Shown one piece after another: positions 13,501-22,600 of a DNA stretch of 64,000 bases. This DNA comes from Macrocystis pyrifera (Eukaryota; Sar; Phaeophyceae; Laminariales; Laminariaceae): NCBI GenBank assembly GCA_031763025.1, contig JASSKH010000023.1, positions 1,736,001-1,800,000 of the forward strand. Reading direction: 5' to 3'. The notes under the pieces are model-generated. The model searched no databases, was not told where the DNA came from, and saw only the letters and a list, made by a program, of their open reading frames with translations. The translations under genes were made by a program, and so were the position numbers. The number at the start of each line of letters is the position of its first letter. Positions within the stretch are counted from its first letter, which is position 1.

Positions 13501-15427
13501 CACCTTCAGCAGAATTTCATTGGTTGAGAGAGAGACGAATCAACGAACACAGCAGGTGGTTTCAAGAGGGTATCGCCAAGACTCCAAGTTCGCTCTTTTT
13601 GACTTTCAATGCGATGCAGTACCAACAACAAACGCACGTAAAATTGACCTCAAGAGGAAACACCCAAGAGTCCTGCGGGTACATAATTACAATAAGCGTT
13701 TGTTTTAATCTACCAGGCCAGACCCCTCCCCGCGCAGCGAAGGCGACGCGCGGGGTACGAATACGAGAAAGGTAAAAGGTTTGCTCAAGAAGTTGGTGCT
13801 ACAACCATTGAGTGAAGCACTGCTTGAACCACTGCTTCAAACATTGCTTCAAGCGCCACTTCAAGCATCGCTTCGGGCATCGATATAAGCATCGCTTCCA
13901 GCATCACCGCGAATGAGAGGGAGCTTCCTATTTCCTACCTGGGATTCTGTTTTTTCCACCATACTGCTGTTGTGTTCTCGTACAGAGAGCGAAGGGCGTT
14001 TTGGCCGACACTGCGCGGCCTTTTCCAACGCGGACACGTGCAAAGGTGTCGGTACAAGTTTAGAAATGGACTCCCCCCCGCCCCCCCATACACACACGAA
14101 GGAATACACCGGCCAGCTTCCGGCTCGGCGACCGCAGTAGATTACAAAACGCCTCCAGCGAACCCCCCCCCACCCCCCCCCTCGTTCCCAACTCGAAGCA
14201 GCAATCATGATCCCATTGCTCACTTTCGCGAAACAGCTATCATGATCCCATTTCATCTACTGTGCGCTGTACACCCTCTCACTCTCACTCTCACTCTCGC
14301 TCTCGTTCTCGCTATCGCTTACCTTCAACACAGAACGAAGCGCGTTGTGCACGCGCTGTTGCGGCGTCATCCTGGCCTTCGTCGAACCGACACCGACACC
14401 AGCACCGCCTGCATTCAAGGCCGTCTTCACCCCACTACCCCCCCACCCCACCACCAGCCCCGACCACTCCCGTGGCGACGGGAGAAGGTACCACAGGTTT
14501 CGTAGTAGAGGTGGTAGCGGAGGCGGTGGCGGAGTTGGGGGCGGGGGCGGGGAGCGGGGCGGGGGCGGGGCGGAGGTAGCAATCTCCATACCTACGAGGG
14601 CGCCACCACTGCCCTCTCCCTCCGGCGGGGGTGGCAGTGACGACGAGAGCGATTTCTTCTGCTGTTGCCGCTGAGGCTGCGTGCGTGGGGTTGGGAGAGG
14701 GGGCAAGGGGGTAAGGGGGGTAAGGGGGGTGGGTGGGGGGTAGGGGGGAGGGGGAGGCAGTACTCGAGAGACACGCGTGGCGCGGAGACGACCGATATCA
14801 CGAGCGTGGAAGCTGGTCAAGGGACATGTGGAGTTTGATGCGCGAGTCAGGCGACTTCGGGGCGTTTTTGCTGCTTCAACCACGAACATTCAGGAGCCTA
14901 GATGCAGGAATATTCAATATTCTAGACCCAAGTTTGATAGGGGTACGAGTACGAGGACCCACTTCGGAAAGTAAAGTACTACGGTCTATCCAATGTTCGC
15001 GTGTTCTTCAGAAGGCATCATAACATACTCGTGCGAGAGCAGACTCATATCACACCCCTGTCGCTACTGCTGTAAGCCTACTGCTGTACGTGCGGCAATA
15101 GTATCAAATATCTCATGAATCCGTGAATCATTGCGTTCGTACAGCAGTCAACTCTGCTTGCACGAACGAGCGCGAACGATAGAGTACCTGTTGAGATCTC
15201 GAACCTTCCATCTTCTCCAGCCGTCGCCTGCGAATCTCGTCTGCGCTTAACGCCGGCGAACCCGCCGCTGCAGGTGACGATGTCACACCCTGCGGCTCCG
15301 CTCCCTCCCCATCTTCGTTTCCACCTATCCAAGACCGCACGGCTCCAAGCCAGCGACCTTGACGCGGCGAGGTATCGTCAGAGTCGTTTCTTCCCGATCC
15401 GGAAGGATCATCTGCGGACATTTTCAC
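1..15427 (-). CDS. UFD2: U-box ubiquitin conjugation factor E4 (UFD2/UBE4), 13 exons seen, 3' end beyond the left edge
   Basis: Family knowledge: E4 enzymes extend ubiquitin chains on already ubiquitinated substrates, work with CDC48/p97, and consist of a long helical UFD2 core followed by a C-terminal U-box. Seen: exons on the minus strand at 15427-15188, 14676-14323, 13488-13356, 12660-12512, 10925-10835, 10281-10187, 9700-9565, 8807-8661, 6493-6330, 4629-4456, 3651-3364, 2632-2483 and 1309-1166. Every join from exon 1 to exon 12 keeps phase. Signatures in order: the N-terminal DEIRRRRLEKM, FLGEDNLPEIICARLG, the core motif ADETLLGRVLRLG, SRKAVVAWFADALLVN, FTTQAFFVCWRGVHLGLLQ, and the PGVLADCLLFMVRAG segment that resembles the PEFxxED region. 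About 755 residues are visible. An exon is probably missing between 2483 and 1309, and no U-box was found before position 1. Identification rests on motif order, not on an alignment. Confidence 0.85.
1166..1309 (-). CDS. UFD2: UFD2/UBE4 exon 13 (last one seen)
   Basis: 48 codons, phase 0; acceptor CACCGCAG, donor CTCAG|GTGAGC. Encodes PGVLADCLLFMVRAG, resembling the 'lPEfivEDixxFLLFvxrf' segment that precedes the last core helices and the U-box. Between this exon and exon 12, family members have a further 30-60 residues that I could not place. Confidence 0.72.
1486..1525. repeat. (GGCA)n microsatellite
   Basis: About ten uninterrupted copies of the tetranucleotide GGCA/GCAG, located upstream (sense of UBE4) of exon 13, in the intron. 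Confidence 0.95.
2483..2632 (-). CDS. UFD2: UFD2/UBE4 exon 12
   Basis: 50 codons, phase 0 at both ends; acceptor GGAGCAG, donor CCTG|GTGAGA. Encodes VMGRHEQLHRYLGHLQMSMG, the amphipathic helix that directly follows the HLGL motif in E4 proteins, then a Lys-rich helix. Confidence 0.8.
3228..3297. repeat. Degenerate (AACCG)n repeat
   Basis: A run of AACCG pentamers with substitutions, in the UBE4 intron between exons 11 and 12. Confidence 0.85.
3364..3651 (-). CDS. UFD2: UFD2/UBE4 exon 11
   Basis: 96 codons, phase 0 at both ends; acceptor TTCCCAG, donor TTGCAG|GTGTGT. Starts IDAAAFLSSKTAIHDLFPED (family 'kIdpxyl...rIdi..eT'), has a Gly/Glu-rich insert with about ten consecutive Gly, and ends FTTQAFFVCWRGVHLGLLQ, matching 'FxTExFFLTxxAxHLGL'. 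A diverged copy of this exon's 5' edge sits at 35582-35687. Confidence 0.88.
4456..4629 (-). CDS. UFD2: UFD2/UBE4 exon 10
   Basis: 58 codons, phase 0 at both ends; acceptor CTCCAG, donor AAG|GTGAGC. Begins SRKAVVAWFADALLVN and continues with SEFLMNVSVVLLGVAMPIV, matching the family 'SRExxLxWFxxxLxxN...DGFMxNLxxVLLxLCxP'. This was the segment that identified the gene. Confidence 0.88.
4640..4760. repeat. G-rich (GGGT/GGAT) minisatellite before UBE4 exon 10
   Basis: On the sense strand of UBE4 this reads CCACCCACC-type, pyrimidine-rich, and ends about 10 bases from the exon 10 acceptor at 4630. It may supply the polypyrimidine tract. Confidence 0.8.
5300..5470 (-). repeat. Interspersed repeat B copy (GATC-rich family)
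   Basis: Shares with other B copies the core CGGCTCCCxCCCxxCAxCA, an AACCCAGGAAACAT-like left part, and GATCTATC-rich ends. In a UBE4 intron. Confidence 0.7.
5925..6055. repeat. (AGATCATAC)n degenerate tandem repeat
   Basis: About 12 copies of a 9-base unit AGATCATAC with point changes, in a UBE4 intron. The unit resembles the GATC-rich ends of repeat B and may derive from one. Confidence 0.85.
6330..6493 (-). CDS. UFD2: UFD2/UBE4 exon 9
   Basis: Acceptor CGCCAG (phase 1), donor GAG|GTATGT (phase 0). Encodes RLRAVQGRLKVAHSVALSLV followed by MVLVKGS, matching the helix before the conserved 'SRexxLxWf' segment, which opens the next exon. Confidence 0.83.
6840..7115 (-). repeat. Interspersed repeat B copy
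   Basis: Contains the shared core ACGGCTCCCACCCGGCAA at about 6977-6994, flanked by GATCTATC/TCTGATC-rich DNA. In a UBE4 intron. Confidence 0.7.
8661..8807 (-). CDS. UFD2: UFD2/UBE4 exon 8 (core LG motif)
   Basis: Acceptor GATACAG (phase 1), donor CTAG|GTAGGA (phase 1). Ends ADETLLGRVLRLG, the equivalent of the 'E.xTLLGPxLRLS' motif in the UFD2 core. This is one of the most diagnostic segments of the gene. Confidence 0.85.
9565..9700 (-). CDS. UFD2: UFD2/UBE4 exon 7
   Basis: Acceptor TGTGGCAG (phase 0), donor GGCCG|GTGAGT (phase 1). Encodes DPWLGPCAALTTLLQASKKA, typical of the W-containing helix that precedes the conserved LG motif in E4 cores. Confidence 0.8.
10187..10281 (-). CDS. UFD2: UFD2/UBE4 exon 6
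   Basis: Acceptor TGCACAG, donor CTGGGG|GTGAGA. Phase 1 in, phase 0 out. Encodes FLTPVLLELDAQGGLESVVG, matching the family 'Fl..l..e......l..v' helix. Confidence 0.8.
10360..10595 (+). repeat. Interspersed repeat B copy
   Basis: Plus-orientation copy: CTAGCTTATGTTACCGCGTG, GGGAGCCGTAT, TTTCCTGGGTTGG, GTACAGATCCTGCACAACC, then GATGATCTATCTGTAGATGA units. In a UBE4 intron. Confidence 0.72.
10835..10925 (-). CDS. UFD2: UFD2/UBE4 exon 5
   Basis: Acceptor GTAAAG|CCC (phase 0), donor GCAG|GTAAGC (phase 1). Encodes PGIFEEPEADSPDQLLRMLL, a short segment between conserved helices of the UFD2 core. The phase match to both neighbours is the main support. Confidence 0.75.
12512..12660 (-). CDS. UFD2: UFD2/UBE4 exon 4
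   Basis: Acceptor GGAAG|GG (phase 1), donor GAG|GTGAAA (phase 0). Encodes YLAGAFGRCQDEVQAARRK and then a helix ending LVNFSATCLME, corresponding to the 'YLxxxxxRA' helix of E4 proteins. Confidence 0.8.
13356..13488 (-). CDS. UFD2: UFD2/UBE4 exon 3
   Basis: Acceptor CACACAG, donor TTAG|GTGAGT, starts in phase 0 and ends in phase 1. Encodes FLGEDNLPEIICARLG, matching the family segment 'LtxdxLDxiLxxRL' near the start of the helical region. Confidence 0.8.
13796..13906. repeat. Degenerate 12-bp tandem repeat (CATTGCTTCAAG)
   Basis: Eight or nine degenerate units of a 12-base motif in UBE4 intron 2. Confidence 0.8.
14323..14676 (-). CDS. UFD2: UFD2/UBE4 exon 2
   Basis: 118 codons from acceptor ACGCAG at 14679-14677 to donor AAG|GTAAGC. 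Starts Gln/Lys-rich, passes through a long proline-rich stretch (about 14510-14600) and ends MTPQQRVHNALRSVLK, where family members have the first conserved helix. The proline/glycine-rich middle is unusual for the family. It could be a real disordered insert or hide a further intron. Confidence 0.65.
14690..14762. repeat. Poly-G/GGGTA tract before UBE4 exon 2
   Basis: In the UBE4 sense this is an almost pure C/T tract (CCCCCTACCCCCC) ending about 15 bases from the exon 2 acceptor. Confidence 0.85.
15188..15427 (-). CDS. UFD2: UFD2/UBE4 exon 1 (N-terminus)
   Basis: 80 codons. Starts at the ATG at 15427; a second in-frame ATG lies two codons on. Low-complexity Ser/Gly/Asp-rich head, then DEIRRRRLEKM, the conserved E4 N-terminal helix (family consensus EIRxKRLxKL). 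Donor CAG|GTACTC, phase 0. Confidence 0.8.
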
Positions 15428-15823
15428 AACTGTTGGATATCGAGGGCCTCAGCAACTATCGGCGTCTGCTCAGATGAGCTCTGCAGTACACGATGCAATA
15501 AAATTTTCGTTGAAAAGGGCTCTCTGTGGATTAACAAAGGGTTGGGCGTGCAGATCAATGGGAATGACCAGGTGCAGATAGCTGGTCGGGTTTTGGGTTG
15601 TTATAGAGATATGTTTGCGTTGTTGCTATGGGGTCAAAAATCGAGTAATTGGACCGCATGTTTTTGGTGGCGCCGGTTCTCACGTTGCCCTCCTCCCTCC
15701 TCTCGTCCGGCCGTGCTCCCCGACTAATTCTGGCTGCCATCTACCGGTGCTACTGTCGACGCCGGCATTCTCTTATTTTTTTGCTTCCTGCATCGATCCC
15801 TGTGGGCCACTTCAGCGGACGTC
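15428..15823. promoter_or_regulatory. Putative bidirectional promoter between UFD2/UBE4 and POL5
   Basis: 396 bp separate the two divergent start codons, so both promoters and both 5' UTRs must fit here unless upstream non-coding exons exist. I see no convincing TATA box. The interval has two pyrimidine-rich stretches (about 15,680-15,715 and 15,770-15,790). Function is inferred from gene order only. Confidence 0.6.
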
Positions 15824-16050
15824 ATGACCGCTGTCAAAATGGAGGTCGAAAATGGCGCACAGGAGGCCATGGATACGGAGGACGTGGACAGCAGCGGCAG
15901 CAGCAGCGAGGCTTCAGGGGAGGAGGTCGACAGTGGCCGAGAAGCAATGGAAGGCTCCGACGAGGAGAACGAGGAGAACCATGCTAACCCGGCCTTCAGC
16001 AAGTTTATGCAGGGCTTTTGGGACCTGGCTAGTGTAGATGTGCCCGTGAG
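15824..16050 (+). CDS. POL5: POL5 exon 1
   Basis: Starts ATG at 15824 (a second in-frame ATG at 15839). Acidic Ser/Glu-rich head, then FSKFMQGFWDLASVDVPVR, matching the family 'F..fYdLAsddxexR' opening. Donor GAG|GTACGT, phase 2. Confidence 0.85.
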
Positions 16051-16586
16051 GTACGTGTTACCCGTACTGCTGTTACTCAACCTGAGCGTTAGTAGCGGTA
16101 CACTCACCGAGTGTATGCAACACACAATTGCAGCTGCTGCTGCCGCTGCTGCTGCTGCTGGTGCCTCCGCCGTTGCTGTTGCCAATGCCACCTGTGCTTG
16201 CTAATCGGGCTGTCTGTGCTTGTACACCTATGCCAAGGGTAGGGAGTGTCGTTGTCAGAGCAGCTCGTGGTCTCCGCTGTACACCTCAACATGATAAATG
16301 TCACTTGCTGCTGCCGTCAGCGCAACTTCACGTCTTCCCGCTCCACAAGTAGCAGTACTCCTGTACTGCCATCTGCCATCTGCCATGCGGTAGTCCACGA
16401 CGGCAACGCTTTCCGTCGTACCAGCGTACTGCTGTCGTAGATGGACAATCGGCTCAGCCGCGCAACGAGGTTCTTGGTTTCGCGACGGCAGCTATTATTT
16501 TCCGATAGTAGCGCTGCGTACCGGATGGATGATGCTCTATGTGACTATTAAATATTATTAAAACAATACTGCGTTCTCTCGTTCGC

Positions 16587-16619
<33 letters not shown>

Positions 16620-19600
16620 ACCCTGTTGCTGCCCTGATGGCGTACCCGTAGTGCGGTGGCCTGTAACTGTCTCCTCTCGAACCCCTAAACCCACCCCTAC
16701 CCCCTCTCCTCACTATGTACCCTTACCCTTACCCATACCCTGACCCTTGTCCCTACCCTTACTACCCTACCCTTACCCCTACTACACTACCCTTACCCTT
16801 ACCCTTACCCTCACCCTAACTACCCTACCCTACCCTGATTTCCCTACCCTTATCTCTACCGCTGCCCATCTCCGCCAGGGTCGGCGCTGCAGCGATGATC
16901 GTGAGGCACGTCAGTAACGGCGGGGACGCTGGTTATGCGGTCAAACGTCTTGTGCGGGGCATGTGCTCCAGCCGTGAGTCTGCTCGGCAGGGGTTCGCGT
17001 CGTGCCTGGCGAAGGTGTTGTCGGTGCTCCCCGAGGACGAGGTGAGCTTTGCCGGGATAAGGGTCGCGCTGAGCTGCGCACTCCACGAGCGTGTTGTTTT
17101 GGGTGGGGGGGTTGCTTTTTGCTGTTTTGGTTGGTCTCTTGCTTTGCGGAGCCGTCACACTTCCGGCCTGCTATTGCTGCCGAGGCATTGTTAACTGCTG
17201 TTGTATAGCTCAATTGAAACTAGATTGACTTGGTTGTAGTGTAGGGGAAACGTGTCGAAAATTACTATTGATACGTACGATAAGTAGCGATGATTACAGC
17301 ATCAACCATCAGCCGCGCGAAGCAGCCCAGGCTATACACTGGGGTGTAGATATAGGGGATAGGCGATAGGGAGCGTGTCCGCAGTGCGACGGAAGGAGGT
17401 GTGCGACACGCGCGCAGCACGATGACACTCGTAACGCTGCAAGCTCTTCATATTATGCAACAGGGTTGACAAGAACGCACTTGATGCTTTTTAGGTCGCT
17501 TTTTCCTGGGCCCCCTAAAAAATCGTGATCAGCTATTACGGGGGACCATAGTAAATGAGACCAAATTTTGTTAGTAAAAATTGGTACATATGTAGGTGTT
17601 TATGTGTGCCGTAGGTGCTATTTACTATGGTCCTCCGTAACAGCTGCTTTCGTGCACCGTGCTGCACTAGCTGTACATGGTTTAATTCCGTACCATACAG
17701 AGTGGGACCATAGGTTCATAAATAGTTGCACGTAGGTAGCGCTGTGCGGGTTTAGGTTGTGCACCACCCTGTATAGATGAGCACTGACTTCGCGAATCGC
17801 AACACAACAGCAGTTGGTGTATATGTACGCAAACCAAAACCAAGAGTATGGCCCTCGGGAAAGCCCGCCACGAGATATCCGTTTGTCGTGTTTACGTTTA
17901 CAAGCCAACCCCCCCCCCCCTTGCATCCATCTCTGGCGTGCTCCCCGCGGCTACTATGGTCCCTGGATTTCCTGTAAACAAACATAGACGCATACGAAGT
18001 ATTTGTACACCTCGTATTTAATACCTTCCTTACCGTACTCCCTCTTCTCAATCGCAGCCCTCTACAGCGGCCGTGTTGGAGCAGATTTTAAAAGCCACCC
18101 AGACGACGTCCGCCATGAAGGGAGCCGACGAGCGGGAACTGGTTCTAGGACGTCTCCTGGGAGTTTCCTCTCTTGCTCTGTCGGGCCGACTGGGGTCGGA
18201 CCCGGAGAGCGCGGAGGGGGCGCTAAAGGTGGGGCGGGGTGTAAAGAGGCGTTATTCTCGACTCAAAGAAGGACGGGATGGCATTGTGAGCAAAAAAATA
18301 TGGCGCTGATATGCACACAACTCGGACATGCTCGGGGCCTCGGGGTACAGCGCGGCGCCATTGACGGCGTATCTGAAGTGTTCAGCTGCCGTACAGCAGC
18401 AGTACCTTGCTCTGTTGAATAGTAAACGTTTTTCGTACGTAGCTCTCAATAGTGCGACTGTCCAATTCTGTCCTGAGTGCAAAAAGTATTGTACTCGCTG
18501 CTTGGTTTCAGGTGGTTTAGTTTTGTTAGTTTTCCCACCAAACGTACAAGGGCATTTTGGTTGCATTGACACGGCATCGTACTATCATACCTGACGCCTG
18601 GTATTGATTACTACGTTCGCGTGTTGACTTGAGCCACTATGCCGCTACAGTAGTGAACTCCTGTAATTTCATGGGCTGATTTTGACCATATTACAGTTGC
18701 AGCCGCTGCTATTTATAGTGGCTACTGCAGGCACGCTATGACACAAGCTCGCTCGCGGCAAGATATCCCTTCGTTGACTACCTCCTAGAGATAGCACGCG
18801 GCCTGCACCTCCGCTTTTTTTTTTTTTTGCGGTCCCTGTTGAATTCAACCCTTTTAGAACTGCACTCCCATTTTGGAGACAAATTATTTGAAATTAAACT
18901 CAGATATATACTATATATACAGTGCAACACTAAATGGGTTATAGGCGATCCCGGAAGCAATCCCGGCGGCGACTATGGCAAACCTTCCCCTCCCACACGC
19001 GACATTAATGCCGACCAGGTATATACCGTACCAGCATCTGATAATTATCTGAACTATATGACATGGCACTTTGTTTTGCCAGGCTGTTTGTGAGCTGTAC
19101 ACGAAGAGGAAGTGGCTGGGTCAGGCAACGGGCGAAGCCGCTCTCCTCGTGACTTCGAAGGCCTTCGAGGGGGGGGGGAGTTTTCGCGTATGGCTCTTCC
19201 GCTCTTGGTGCCCCTTCTCAAGGGGAAGGACGGGAGCAAGCTGCAGGTCACGTGTTCAACTGTCCTTTTGGAACGATGTGCTCGTACGTAGTATTGCAGC
19301 TCTATAATACAGGCAGTACTCGTAGACTGACTGCTTGTGTGCGTACGTGGTAGGTGATACCTGGTAGTTGTTAAATACCACTATATCCCGGAACAGAAAC
19401 ATTAAGACCGTTTTGATTGACTATTAATGTGCAAACGGCCCTTTTATTTCGAGACAAAGTGGTATCAGGTACGGACCAGTTTGGGTTTTTATTTTCTTTT
19501 TCGGACAGAGTACGCACTCTTAGAGTATACATGGGTGGAAGCTGTTTGATGTGTCCATTTTGAAGTAGTTGTGTTAACCCTTTCAGGACCTGGACCGGGC

Positions 19601-22600
19601 ATGCGTGGTTTCTGATGTTGCTATGTCCGAGTAAGAACCGATTCCCGCTGTCGACGAATGCCACCGTGAAGATTATTTCAAGAGGACTGTCCCCTTGAAA
19701 TCAGGAGGAGCTGTCGTATTGAGTTCGCTTCTCTTGACCCCTAGCTATTCATGGTGGCTGTATATAAGCTATGTTGCTGGGTATCGAATGGTTGGTGTTT
19801 TTCGTTCATTCTCGTTTTTGTCGCCATGTCGCGTCATGCCAAACCAATGCAGGTGCCCGACCTGACGCCGGATCAGTTGCTGCTCTCCTTGGGCCTGCGT
19901 GCCATCATGAGGGAGAGGGGCCTCGACCCGCAGGAGGATGTCGCTCTGAAGCAAGCGCTGCCCTCCTTCCTGCGGCATGCGTCGGTCGTTAGAGTGGGAA
20001 AGGCGCAGGTGGGCGAAGCAATGTAGGGATTGACCGGCGGGAGCAACGGACGGCGTTGACTTGGTCACACGAAGACAGTCTCCAAACCGTTGATTGGTCG
20101 GCGCGAGAAGTGCGAGGCTTTTATTGTGTGCGACGGCAGTCTCCAAGCCGTTGTTTGGTGTGATAAAAGGATGACCGACTTTTTGCATGGGCCGATGGCA
20201 TGAAAACGGGGCAAGGCGTTTGACCGCGTAGAGCACTCGCGCGATGTGGGGGAAGGTGCCGTTCTAGGCGTGGCGTGCCGTGCCGAACGAATCGAGGCAA
20301 CGAATGAAGGTTCCCAGGGTGCGCTTAGAACTGTACCAGGGTACTTCAGTTCACCCTCTAGGTATCTCGAGTACATACCTGAGTATGTCCAAGACAACCA
20401 GGTTTGGTACCCGGGTCCCTCATAGTACGCGCGTACACTACATGCACACCGCTAGGAGGTTCTATGTCTCAAAACGTTAAGAATTGCTCTGCGCAGTGCG
20501 CTACTCAGGCGCACAACACAAGGGTAGTATGGAGGCTTTCGGTAGGTACGCACAGGCAGGCTTTGAACGAACAGCCCGTACGCGCGCGAGTGTGCTATAC
20601 CTGTTGTACTACCGGCACTAAGCAGACGCCGGCCGCAGTTTATATCAGTTTTTATCAGCACATACCGTGTTTGCACCAAAATGCCCCCGGCGGTTGTTGC
20701 AGGACCTGGTTCCCGCCCTCAAGCAGTCGGCGTTGGCTTTCCCGAAAGTGCACTCAGTGTGGGGGCGTCTGTGGGACGACATCGGACTGTCGCCGGCGGG
20801 TCAACCTCGCGCCGCGCTCAGCACCAAGCGCCTCAAGAAGCTCGGAGAGGTGGGTCGCCAGATATACATTATTTTCGGTATTTAATACCTGGTAGTTTTT
20901 TTTTTCCCCGTGATTTTTTGTTATTCTCTTGTCGTCTAAGAAACACAAGTACGCACTTAGTCATGTCATTTATTTATAAAACCTTATATATATACAAAGT
21001 ATATTATTTGCTGTTATATGCGGACGGGGGTTGGAGTTGGGTTATATGGTGGGCTGCAAGTGCGTTTTGTTTTTTGTTTTTTTTCTTTAGGTTGCTGGTA
21101 TCTGTTGGCTGAGATGCGTTCTTTTTTTTTTCCACGTATATTTATGCACAGCAGTACTTGTTAGATGTATTGAAGAGGGTGAGATAACGACATCTAAACA
21201 GCGGCTGTTGCCAGGCCGCTGATCTCCCGTGTATCACGCGTGATAGCACACACCCTGGGATGCTTGTCCGAGTTGATGTTTTTTTGTTCAACGAAGGGGG
21301 GCACACGCAAGGAAAACGGTTACTTTGAAGATACATCTTCGGGATATTTCCGTAGACCGCATCCTTCGGCGTTTCCACATTCCCCACTGCCCGGATAGTG
21401 AACTTGCAAACAAGTCTCATGGGGAGAGTGTGCTATCGTTAGCGTGTTGGCGTGTTGTATGCACGGTAACGAGTTTGCTGCTCGTGCGCAATGGCGTTCG
21501 CCTTGAGGGGGGTCGGCGTTGTTACCGACCGCGACACGACGTTGCGCTTTCTGCTCTTGCAGCTCGCCAGTATTCCAGCCCCCCTTGTCGAGCGATGCCC
21601 TCTATAACTGCTTCCCCGCCCTCTTCCTGTATTGTTCGCAAACTCAACCTTGTCGGCGATCTTGGATATGTCTATAACCTTGAGCATGGCGAGGAGCATG
21701 GTCACGAACCCGGATATGACCACAGCCTTGACCATGACCTTGAACCTGACCGCAACATTGAAGTAAAGCTGAACGTAACCATGACTTTACACGTATCCAT
21801 TGCCTTGAATATGACCATGACCTCGAATGGCCATGAGCATGGATATCCCATGACCTCGAGCATGACCACGACCTTGCATGTGACCATGACCTTGAACATC
21901 CCATGAGCTTGGAGATTTTACCAACACCATGACCTTGAACAGTCCATGACCTCGACCTCGAAATGTTCACCATAAACCTCGAACGTAATCATGACCTTGA
22001 ACATTATCGTAACCATGACGATCTTGTTGCCCCGCGTCCGCTGTCAGGTTTGGTCGGCAGTGGTGGACGGAGGGCTAACAAACTCTTCCCTCAACAGCAA
22101 GGGGACTGCCGTCCTCCTGGTCAAACAGGTGCGCCCGTCCCTCCTCCAGCAAACGCAGTGCTCCTTCCCGCTCGACCTTCGCCTTTTGGTCTGCGTCGCC
22201 TTCGTCGGCGTCGCTTTTTGTTTGCTAGACGAGGTCATCTTCGGATTTTGGTCTTTTGACTGTCATCATCGTCGTCTTAAGAGTCGTCGCCTTCGTTTTT
22301 GGCCACGAACGACTAATGACGGGAAATTAGGGGTGCAACGGGCCGATTTTTTTTTGTAATGTTCCCGTGGCGCTTGCGAAACCGTATCTGCTACCAACTA
22401 TGTACGTACCTGTATATGCCAGGTGTTTTTTTTTCTGTGGGATTGCGTCGGCCGTCCGTCCGTCGCCAGTGCTCACTTTTTTGGGCGACAGGCCGTCAGT
22501 CGACATCCTTGGTTTTGACTGCCACGCATGCTTTGGATTGTCGTCGTCGTCGTCTTGAGGTTGTGTTGTCGTCGCTGTCGCGATTGTCACCACCACCTTG

